Assembly: GCF_014873755.1 (NCBI RefSeq)
Contig: NZ_JADBEG010000001.1
Span: 9,150,501-9,214,500 of the forward strand
Reading direction: 5' to 3'
Length of the DNA: 64,000 bases
Origin: Amycolatopsis lexingtonensis
GTDB lineage: Bacteria > Actinomycetota > Actinomycetes > Mycobacteriales > Pseudonocardiaceae
Position 1 is the first letter of the stretch. Each line of letters opens with the position of its first letter. The notes under the pieces were generated by a model. It saw nothing but the letters and a program-made list of their open reading frames with translations. It did no database searches and was not told the origin of the DNA. Positions 57,738 to 64,000 of the stretch are shown piece after piece. Position numbers and translations under genes: made by a program.

Positions 57738-59318
57738 GTGAGATTTTCGTGGAAGTCGAGAAAGCCCGCGTTCGGCCTGGCCGCCGCCACCGCCGCGGGG
57801 GTCGCGGCGACCGTGGTGCTCGTCGGGGCCGGGCCGACCGAGGCCGCGCCGGTGACCCTGACGTTGAACTACAACTGCCCGTTCCCGCTGATCGGCGACC
57901 AGGTACTGGCGGTGAAGATCGACACGAACCTGCCCGACAACGCCGTCGCGGGTGCCTCGTCGACGCCGATCACCTTCGACGTCGACGTCACCGTGCCGGA
58001 GACCGCAACCGAGGGCCTCGCCCTGGTCGGCGCCACCTCGCTCGACGGCTCGGCGAAGGCCGCGGCGCAGCTCAAGTACCCGGTCGACAAGACGCTGAAC
58101 CTGAACCTGCCGCTGACCATCGCGTCGACGCCGGTGCCGCCCTCGGGCGCGTTCCACGTCAAGAGCAGCGGCAAGGCGCCGGCGGTGACGTTCCCCAGCC
58201 CCGGCACCGCTTCGGTGACGGTCGGGAACTTCAGCACCACGATGACCCCGCGCACCGCGGACGGCCAGCCGACCGACCTGGGCACGTTCACGTCGGACTG
58301 CGTCGCCGTCCCGGGCCAGAACCAGCTGCTCGGCACGTTCGAGATCAAGCCGGCGGGCGGCACCACGACGCCGACCACGCCGACCACCCCCACGACGCCG
58401 ACGACTCCCACGACGGAGCCGACGACTCCGACGACCGAGCCGACGACGCCGACCACGCCGACGACTCCCACGACGGAGCCGACAACGCCGACGACGGAGC
58501 CCACGACTCCGACCACGGAGCCGACGACGCCGACGACCGAGCCGACGACCCCGACGACGGAACCGACGACTCCGACCACGGAGCCGACGACGCCGACGAC
58601 GGAACCGACCACGCCGACCACGGAGCCGACGACGCCGACGACCGAGCCGACGACCCCGACGACGGAACCGACGACTCCGACCACGGAGCCGACGACGCCG
58701 ACGACGGAACCGACCACGCCGACCACGGAACCGACCACGCCGACCACGGAACCGACGACACCCACCACCGAGCCGACCACGCCGACGACCCAGCCGACCA
58801 CGCCGCCGGGCGGCATCGAGGTCAAGTACTCGGTCAAGGGCAAGTCGTTCCTCAAGCAGCTGCACGCCACGCTGCCGCTCGGCCCGGGCAGCCTGGACGC
58901 GAAGCTCGACGCCGCGTCCGGCAAGTTCGGCGCCCAGCTCGCGCTGCCGAAGTCGGACGTGGACTTCCGCGTCCTCGGCTTCATCCCGGCGTCGGCGACG
59001 GTGAAGCTCGACCAGGTCGGCGCGATCAACGGCACGCTCACCGGCGGCGCGGTCAAGGCGGACGCCCAGATCGACGTCCAGCTGACCAAGGTGCGGGTCT
59101 TCGGGTTCCCGATCCTGCAGTCGAAGTCGTGCCACACGGTGAAGCCGGCCGACGTGCCGCTCGCCTCGGCGCCCGGGTTCGACCCGCTCAAGGGCGGCAA
59201 GCTGACCGCGACCTACGGCATCCCGCAGTTCACCGGCTGCGGCTTCCTGACCGGTCTGATCAGCGGGCTCACCTCCGGGCCCGGCAACAAGCTGGAAGTG
59301 ACCCTCACCAAGAAGTGA
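57738..59318 (+). CDS. Secreted DUF6801-like protein with Pro/Thr/Glu repeat stalk
   Basis: The 526-aa protein starts at GTG 57738 behind GAGGTGA. A Sec signal peptide (to about residue 36, GPTEAAP) leads to a beta-rich domain with a Cys pair (NYNCPFPLIGD, SDCVAV) like DUF6801 secreted proteins. Residues 211-356 are a low-complexity stalk of EPTTPTT units encoded by near-identical 21-bp repeats. The C-terminal domain again has paired cysteines (KSCHTV, FTGCGFL). It may span the wall and expose a binding domain. The next secreted gene and the mce operon follow closely, which suggests a role in lipid uptake or envelope structure. Exact function unknown. Confidence 0.82.
   Translation: MRFSWKSRKPAFGLAAATAAGVAATVVLVGAGPTEAAPVTLTLNYNCPFPLIGDQVLAVKIDTNLPDNAVAGASSTPITFDVDVTVPETATEGLALVGATSLDGSAKAAAQLKYPVDKTLNLNLPLTIASTPVPPSGAFHVKSSGKAPAVTFPSPGTASVTVGNFSTTMTPRTADGQPTDLGTFTSDCVAVPGQNQLLGTFEIKPAGGTTTPTTPTTPTTPTTPTTEPTTPTTEPTTPTTPTTPTTEPTTPTTEPTTPTTEPTTPTTEPTTPTTEPTTPTTEPTTPTTEPTTPTTEPTTPTTEPTTPTTEPTTPTTEPTTPTTEPTTPTTEPTTPTTEPTTPTTEPTTPTTQPTTPPGGIEVKYSVKGKSFLKQLHATLPLGPGSLDAKLDAASGKFGAQLALPKSDVDFRVLGFIPASATVKLDQVGAINGTLTGGAVKADAQIDVQLTKVRVFGFPILQSKSCHTVKPADVPLASAPGFDPLKGGKLTATYGIPQFTGCGFLTGLISGLTSGPGNKLEVTLTKK
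58369..58805. repeat. In-frame 21-bp tandem repeats encoding EPTTPTT
   Basis: About twenty degenerate 21-bp units code for the Glu-Pro-Thr-Thr-Pro-Thr-Thr stalk of the secreted protein, with a few shorter Pro-Thr-Thr units at the 5' end. Such repeats are prone to length change by slippage, so stalk length may vary between strains. Confidence 0.9.
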
Positions 59319-59429
59319 GGTAGGGCCGCGAAAACGCAGACCCGCGTGACAAGAACGTGAACAACCCTTGTCCCGCAACGAGAATCGTCAGTAGCTTCGG
59401 AAAGGATCTCCTTCGATGAGGAAGGCCGT

Positions 59430-60158
59430 ATGTCCGTGCTGACCCGGTTCTCGCTGCCGCTCGTGCTGATCGGAGTCGCGTTCTCGCTGGGTGCCGCGGA
59501 AGCCGCGCCCAGCGAGAACGCGCCTCAGGCGCAAGCGGCCACGCAGATCCCCTTCGGGTTCACCCTCGGGGACGCGCAGCAGCCGACCACGAGCCACGTG
59601 GCCAAGCTCGGGTCGGACATCGCCTTCCCACCGGGCACCTTCGACGGCGCGCTCGGCGGTCTCACCAACACCGTGCCGATCACCGGCAAGCTGAACATCC
59701 CGCCCACCGACGGCTACTTCGTCGCGTTCCGGTTCATGGGCACCACCGGCCGGGTCGAGATCGTCCCGGACGGCGACGCCACCGGCACGGCCACTGTGAA
59801 GACCGGCAAGGACACCAACTGCAAGGCCACGCAGACGAACATCTGCGCCGACACCGACGTGACCGCGAAGGTGTTCATCAAGCTCTCGGACGTGAAGGTG
59901 GACGGCAAGGCCCTCGACGTCGGCGCGAACTGCCGGACGGCGCAGCCCGCGTCGGTGACCATCAAGGCATTGGTGCCGATTTCGCTGCCGGCCCCGCCGG
60001 TGAAGGTGACTTCGACGTTCACGACGCCCGCGTTCGCCGGGTGCACCGGGCACGAGGACCTGAGCCGGCTGCTCACCGGCCTGGTTTCGGGGCCGGGCAA
60101 CACCTTCGTCTCGAACCTCACGTTGCGCTGCTTCAGCTCCGGGTGCAAGCCGGCATGA
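59430..60158 (+). CDS. Secreted protein related to the C-terminal domain of its upstream neighbour
   Basis: The 242-aa protein starts at ATG 59430 behind AGGAAGG. A signal peptide (MSVLTRFSLPLVLIGVAFSLGAAEAAPS) precedes a beta-rich domain with four cysteines (DTNCK, TNICAD, GANCRT, FAGCTGHEDLS). The closing segment FAGCTGHEDLSRLLTGLVSGPGNTF is clearly like FTGCGFLTGLISGLTSGPGNKL in the upstream protein, so the two share a domain. The stop overlaps the first yrbE start (ATGA), which places it in the mce operon. It may work with the Mce proteins at the cell surface. Confidence 0.85.
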   Translation: MSVLTRFSLPLVLIGVAFSLGAAEAAPSENAPQAQAATQIPFGFTLGDAQQPTTSHVAKLGSDIAFPPGTFDGALGGLTNTVPITGKLNIPPTDGYFVAFRFMGTTGRVEIVPDGDATGTATVKTGKDTNCKATQTNICADTDVTAKVFIKLSDVKVDGKALDVGANCRTAQPASVTIKALVPISLPAPPVKVTSTFTTPAFAGCTGHEDLSRLLTGLVSGPGNTFVSNLTLRCFSSGCKPA

Positions 60159-60949
60159 CCACCCTGCTCAGCGAAGCTCCCCGGAAAGCGGCGAACGGCC
60201 TGCGCGAGTTCGGCCGCATGTGCGCGATGGGCCTCGACATCGTCCTGGCGATGTTCCGCCGCCCGTACCAGGTGCGCGAGTTCGTCCAGCAGTTCTGGTT
60301 CATCGCCAGCGTGTCCATCACGCCGGCGATCCTGGTGTCCATCCCGTTCGGCGCGGTCATCTCGCTGCAGCTCGGCTCGCTCACCAGCCAGATCGGCGCC
60401 CAGCAGTTCAACGGCGCGGCGAGCGTGCTGGCCGTCGTGCAGCAGGCGAGCCCGATCGTGACGACGCTGATCATCGCCGGCGCGGGCGGCAGCGCCATCT
60501 GCGCAGACCTCGGCGCGCGCAGCATCCGGGAGGAGATCGCCGCGATGGAGGTGCTCGGCGTCTCGCCGATCCACCGGCTGATCGTGCCGCGGGTGCAGGC
60601 CGCCGTCGGGGTTTCCGTGCTGCTCAACGGACTCGTCAGCGTCGTCGGTGTGCTGGGCGGCTACTTCTTCAACGTCATCATCCAAGGCGGCACGCCGGGC
60701 GCGTACCTGGCCAGCTTCAACGCCCTCGCGCAGCTGCCGGACCTCGTCGTCAGCTCCGTGAAGGCGGTGATCTTCGGCTACCTCGCCGGGGTGGTCGCGT
60801 CCTACCGCGGCCTGAACCCGAAGGGCGGGCCCAAGGGCGTCGGCGACGTCGTCAACCAGTCCGTCGTCATCACCTTCCTGCTGCTGTTCTTCGTCAACAC
60901 CGTGCTGACCGCGCTGTACCTGCAGCTCGTCCCGGCGAAGGGAACCTGA
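60155..60949 (+). CDS. MlaE/YrbE-family ABC transporter permease (YrbE A-type)
   Basis: The 264-aa protein overlaps the preceding stop. It has the YrbE pattern: FWFIASVSITPAILVSIPFGAVISLQLGSL, the conserved EEIAAMEVLGVSPIHRLIVPRV coupling helix, then three or so membrane segments (VSVVGVLGGYFFNVII, VVITFLLLFFVNTVLTALYL). YrbE pairs form the membrane part of Mce importers, which move lipids or sterols across the actinobacterial envelope. It is the first transporter gene of a yrbE-yrbE-mce-mce series. Confidence 0.93.
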   Translation: MTTLLSEAPRKAANGLREFGRMCAMGLDIVLAMFRRPYQVREFVQQFWFIASVSITPAILVSIPFGAVISLQLGSLTSQIGAQQFNGAASVLAVVQQASPIVTTLIIAGAGGSAICADLGARSIREEIAAMEVLGVSPIHRLIVPRVQAAVGVSVLLNGLVSVVGVLGGYFFNVIIQGGTPGAYLASFNALAQLPDLVVSSVKAVIFGYLAGVVASYRGLNPKGGPKGVGDVVNQSVVITFLLLFFVNTVLTALYLQLVPAKGT

Positions 60950-61765
60950 GTGGCCATCCTCGGCAAACCCGGCGACCGGCTGTTCGAACTCGGCGACCAG
61001 CTGATGTTCTACGTCCGGGCGATCGCCGCCGTCCCGCTCGCGGTGACCCGCTACTTCCGCGAGGTGGTGCGGCTGCTGGCGGAGGTGACCTTCGGCAGCG
61101 GCGCGCTCGCGGTGATCGGCGGCACGATCGGCGTGATGGTCGGGCTGTGCGTGTTCACCGGCGTCACCGTGGGCCTGCAGGGGTTCAGCGCGCTGAACCA
61201 GATCAACATCTCGGCGATGACGGGCTTCCTGACCGCTTACTTCAACACCCGCGAGATCGCGCCGCTGGTCGCCGGGCTGGCGCTTTCGTCCACAGTGGGC
61301 AGTGGCTTCACCGCGCAGCTGGGCGCCATGCGGATCTCCGAGGAGATCGACGCGCTGGAGGTGATGGCCGTGCGGAGCATGCCGTACCTGGTCACCACCC
61401 GGATCGTCGCCGGCTTCATCGCGATCATCCCGCTGTACGTCATCGGGCTGCTGATCTCCTACCTCGGCTCGCGGCTGACGACGGTCGTCTTCTTCGGCCA
61501 GTCCGGCGGCACCTACGACCACTACTTCACGCTGTTCCTGCCGCCCGGCGACGTGCTGTGGTCGTTCGGCAAGGTGCTCGTCTTCAGCGTCGGCGTGATC
61601 CTGACGCACTGCTTCTACGGCTACCGCGCCTCGGGTGGCCCCGCCGGGGTCGGCGTCGCGGTCGGCCGGGCCGTGCGGACGTCGATCGTGCTGATCAGCG
61701 TGCTCGACCTGTTCCTGTCCCTGGCCATCTGGGGTGCGACGACGACGGTGAAGGTGTCCGGATGA
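60950..61765 (+). CDS. MlaE/YrbE-family ABC transporter permease (YrbE B-type)
   Basis: The 271-aa protein starts at GTG 60950 directly after the first permease. Its features are VIGGTIGVMVGLCVFTGVTVGLQG, LSSTVGSGFTAQLGAMRISEEIDALEVMAVRSMPYLVTTRIVAG (the EEIDALEVM coupling motif), and membrane spans including YVIGLLISYLGSRL. It is the partner of the upstream permease. Its stop overlaps the first mce gene. Confidence 0.93.
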   Translation: MAILGKPGDRLFELGDQLMFYVRAIAAVPLAVTRYFREVVRLLAEVTFGSGALAVIGGTIGVMVGLCVFTGVTVGLQGFSALNQINISAMTGFLTAYFNTREIAPLVAGLALSSTVGSGFTAQLGAMRISEEIDALEVMAVRSMPYLVTTRIVAGFIAIIPLYVIGLLISYLGSRLTTVVFFGQSGGTYDHYFTLFLPPGDVLWSFGKVLVFSVGVILTHCFYGYRASGGPAGVGVAVGRAVRTSIVLISVLDLFLSLAIWGATTTVKVSG

Positions 61766-62967
61766 GCCGCTTCGCCACGCAGCTCGCCGGGGTCGCCTTC
61801 CTCGGCGTGCTCGTGCTGCTCGGCTACCTCGCGGTCGCCATCTACGACAAGGACTTCGACGACTCGGAACTGGTGACGCTGCGCGCGGACCGCGTTGGCA
61901 ACCAGCTCGCACCGACCGCGGAGGTGAAGGTCAAGGGCGTGCCGTTCGGCGAGGTCCGGGCGGTCCGCAGCACGCGCACCGGCGCCGAGATCGACCTGGC
62001 GCTCGACCCGGCGAAGATCGGACAGCTGCCGGGAAACGTCTCCGCGCGGCTGCTGCCCAAGACCGTCTTCGGCGAGCGGTACGTCAACCTCGTGCTCCCG
62101 GACCATCCACAAGGGACGCTGCGCGCGGGGGACGTCATCGCGCAGGACCGCTCGTCGAGCGCGATCGAGCTGGAACGCGTCCTCGGTGACCTGCTGCCGC
62201 TGCTGCGCGCGGTCCAGCCGCAGAAGCTGAACAGCTCGCTGGGCGCAATCTCGCAGGCCCTCGACAACCGGGGGCAGCCGATCGGCGACAGCATCGTCAA
62301 GCTGCAGGACCTGCTGGCCCAGGTGAACCCGCTGATGCCGCAGTTCAAGGCGGACATCACCGGGTTGGCGAACGCGGCCGACGTCTACACCACCGCGGCG
62401 CCGGACATCCTCCAGGCGCTGACCGACTTGTCGACCACCGCGAAGACCATCGTGGACACCCGCGCCGACCTGGACAACCTCTACACGAGCGTCACGAGCG
62501 CCACCGGGCACCTGAACGACTTCCTGCGGAAGAACAAGGACAACATCATCGGCGTCTCCGTCGCCAGCCGCCCGTCGCTGGAGCTGCTTTCCCAATACTC
62601 ACCCGAGTTCCCGTGCCTGTTCGACGCGGTGAACCGGCTCAAGCCGCTGATGGAGAAGGCGCTGGGCAAGGGCACGAACGAGCCGGGCCTGCACGTGACA
62701 CTCACCGTGCAGGACCCCCGCGACAAGTACGTGCCCGGCCGGGACACCCCGCGCTTCGACGCCACCGGCGGCCCCAAGTGCTACGGCGGCGGCGCGGCGG
62801 CCTCGGGTGCCGCGTTCGCGACCGACGGCGACCTCGGTCCGGCCAACTCACCCGGCGAGCGGCAGTTGGTCGCCGAGCTGTTGAAGCCCACGCTGGGTGA
62901 CGTGCCGGACTGGAGCAGTGTCCTGATCGGACCCGCGTTGCGCGGCACGGAGGTGACCGTCCGATGA
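61762..62967 (+). CDS. Mce-family protein (first mce of the operon)
   Basis: The 401-aa protein starts at ATG 61762 in an ATGA overlap. An N-terminal membrane anchor (AGVAFLGVLVLLGYLAVAIY) precedes the MCE/MlaD beta domain (VTLRADRVGNQLAPTAEVKVKGVPFGEVRAV, ARLLPKTVFGERYVNLVLP). A long helical needle-forming region follows (about 130-290, e.g. LSSLGAIS-type heptads), and the C-terminus has a Cys pair (EFPCLFDAV, GPKCYGG). Mce subunits assemble into a hexameric tube that carries lipid from the outer layer to the YrbE permeases. Confidence 0.92.
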   Translation: MSRFATQLAGVAFLGVLVLLGYLAVAIYDKDFDDSELVTLRADRVGNQLAPTAEVKVKGVPFGEVRAVRSTRTGAEIDLALDPAKIGQLPGNVSARLLPKTVFGERYVNLVLPDHPQGTLRAGDVIAQDRSSSAIELERVLGDLLPLLRAVQPQKLNSSLGAISQALDNRGQPIGDSIVKLQDLLAQVNPLMPQFKADITGLANAADVYTTAAPDILQALTDLSTTAKTIVDTRADLDNLYTSVTSATGHLNDFLRKNKDNIIGVSVASRPSLELLSQYSPEFPCLFDAVNRLKPLMEKALGKGTNEPGLHVTLTVQDPRDKYVPGRDTPRFDATGGPKCYGGGAAASGAAFATDGDLGPANSPGERQLVAELLKPTLGDVPDWSSVLIGPALRGTEVTVR

Positions 62968-63980
62968 GGAGCGTCGCAGGGCCCGCCGTCAAGGGCCTGA
63001 TCTTCTTCCTGGTCACCGCGGTCGCCACCGCGATCCTCGCGATCACCATCGCCAACTCCAGCGTCGGCGCCACCATCGGCTACACGGCCCGCTTCACCGA
63101 CGCCACCTCGGTCAACCCCGGCGACGAGGTCCGCATGGCCGGCGTCCGGATCGGCCAGGTCGACTCGGTGCGGGTCGTCGAGCACCGCCTGGCCGACGTC
63201 GACTTCTCGGTCGACCGCACGCACCGGCTCACCGCGTCGGCCGCGGTGACGATCCGCTACCGCAATCTGGTCGGGCAGCGGTACCTCTCGGTCGACCCCG
63301 GCGCCACCGACACCTCGCCGACCCTGGCCGAAGGCGCGCAGATCCCGCTGGACCGGACCACCCCGGCGCTCGACCTCACCGCGTTGTTCAACGGCTTCAA
63401 GCCGCTCTTCCAGGCCCTCTCGCCCAACGACGTCAACCAGCTGTCGTTCGAAATCATCCAGGTGCTGCAGGGCGAGGGCAGCACGATCGAAAGCCTGCTG
63501 CGGCACACGGCGTCGCTGACGTCCACATTGGCCGGCAAGGACGCCGTCATCGGGCAGGTGATCGGCAACCTCAACACCGTCCTCGACACGGTGAACGCCC
63601 AGGGCGACCAGTTCGACGCGCTCGTCGACACCACCGCGCAGCTGGTCACCGGCCTGGCCGCGGACGCGAAGCCGATCGGGCAGGCGATCGGCGGGCTCGG
63701 CGAGCTGACCACCGCCACCGCCGGGCTGCTGGAGCAGGGGCGCCAGCCGCTCAAGGACAGCATCACCGCGCTCGGGGACCTGTCGAAGAACCTGGCCGAC
63801 AACACCCCGGTGTTCCAGCAGTTCGTCGACAACCTGCCGAAGAAGCTCGACCGGATCGGCACGCTGTTCTCCTACGGCTCCTGGGCGAACTTCTACCTCT
63901 GCGCGGTGGAGACCGACGCGAAACCGGCGCCCGGCGGCCCGCCGCCCGGCATCCCCGTGACGGCCGGGAGGTGCCGGTGA
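62964..63980 (+). CDS. Mce-family protein (second mce of the operon)
   Basis: The 338-aa protein overlaps the first mce stop. The N-terminal anchor GLIFFLVTAVATAILAITIANSS is followed by the MCE domain (TIGYTARFTDATSVNPGDEVRMAGVRIGQVDSVRV, IRYRNLVGQRYLSVDPG). A helical tube segment (about 140-290) comes next, and then a Cys-containing tail (FYLCAVE, TAGRCR). It matches MceB-type subunits. Its last base overlaps the start of a third mce gene. Confidence 0.92.
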   Translation: MRSVAGPAVKGLIFFLVTAVATAILAITIANSSVGATIGYTARFTDATSVNPGDEVRMAGVRIGQVDSVRVVEHRLADVDFSVDRTHRLTASAAVTIRYRNLVGQRYLSVDPGATDTSPTLAEGAQIPLDRTTPALDLTALFNGFKPLFQALSPNDVNQLSFEIIQVLQGEGSTIESLLRHTASLTSTLAGKDAVIGQVIGNLNTVLDTVNAQGDQFDALVDTTAQLVTGLAADAKPIGQAIGGLGELTTATAGLLEQGRQPLKDSITALGDLSKNLADNTPVFQQFVDNLPKKLDRIGTLFSYGSWANFYLCAVETDAKPAPGGPPPGIPVTAGRCR

Positions 63981-64000
63981 AACCGCCCCGCATCAAACCG
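63977..64000 (+). CDS. Start of a third mce-family gene (partial)
   Basis: GTG 63977 overlaps the preceding TGA in the same coupled manner as the other operon joints and opens a frame of eight codons (VKPPRIKP) to the window edge. Position and the basic Pro-rich start fit an MceC-type subunit, but too little sequence is present to prove it. Confidence 0.6.

Noticed and set aside
58369..58805. CRISPR-like regularly spaced repeats
   Set aside because: The repeats are contiguous, in frame and code for a Pro/Thr/Glu stalk; there are no unique spacers and no cas genes.
1..64000. tRNA, rRNA, riboswitch, insertion-sequence or integrase features
   Set aside because: I looked for cloverleaf-like ends, conserved rRNA blocks, transposase motifs and attachment-site duplications in the gaps and found none I could support.

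Overview
The window is high-GC chromosomal DNA from an actinomycete. F420-type (deazaflavin/LLM) oxidoreductases, a yrbE/mce operon, dense GTG and ATGA/GTGA start-stop overlaps, and intergenic palindromes of a style I associate with Amycolatopsis all point to the Pseudonocardiaceae, probably Amycolatopsis. This assignment is inference, since no rRNA is present. No tRNA, rRNA, CRISPR array, insertion sequence or integrase was seen.

Layout. 0-9.9 kb: a GNAT acetyltransferase, an HxlR regulator, a translationally coupled redox operon (SRPBCC protein, LLM flavin enzyme, molybdopterin oxidoreductase), a RibD-like reductase, an epoxide hydrolase, an acyl-CoA ligase, a coiled-coil protein and a Ddn-like reductase. 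10-20 kb: a TetR regulator with an F420 enzyme that it probably controls, an aminotransferase/kinase pair, a membrane protein, a DHPS-like/pyrimidine-reductase pair, an APH-type kinase, and an ArsR-type regulator divergent from an MFS exporter. 20-24 kb: a 1086-aa toxin-like protein ending in a predicted PD-(D/E)XK nuclease, followed by a small acidic protein placed like an immunity gene. 24-30.4 kb: a cyclase-NB-ARC-TPR signalling protein, a decayed pseudogene and a secreted DNRLRE/Ig-like repeat protein. 30.5-38.6 kb: VOC proteins, a TetR regulator divergent from an amidohydrolase/esterase/FAD-oxidoreductase operon, a NUDIX-DUF72 fusion and a coiled-coil protein. 38.8-41.7 kb: a 58-aa two-cysteine peptide upstream of a TPR-CHAT caspase-like protease.

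41.9-57.5 kb is the most striking locus: a compact PUFA-synthase or heterocyst-glycolipid-synthase-like biosynthetic cluster. Two large iterative PKS/FAS proteins carry, in order, PfaD-like ER-KS-AT-ACP-KR and KS-AT-DH plus a phosphopantetheinyl-transferase-like tail. They are co-transcribed with a discrete ACP, an alpha/beta hydrolase and a glycosyltransferase. An SDR and an aldo/keto-reductase homologue that has lost all four catalytic tetrad residues are divergent, and a DrrAB-like exporter converges on the cluster. Together the genes could build, reduce, release, glycosylate and export a lipid-like chain.

57.7-64 kb: two secreted proteins, one with a Pro/Thr/Glu stalk, lead directly into a yrbE-yrbE-mce-mce-mce operon that runs off the right edge, suggesting envelope lipid transport.

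Gene ends are marked by three kinds of palindromic element. One is an 85-bp compound repeat present twice, both times between convergent genes.
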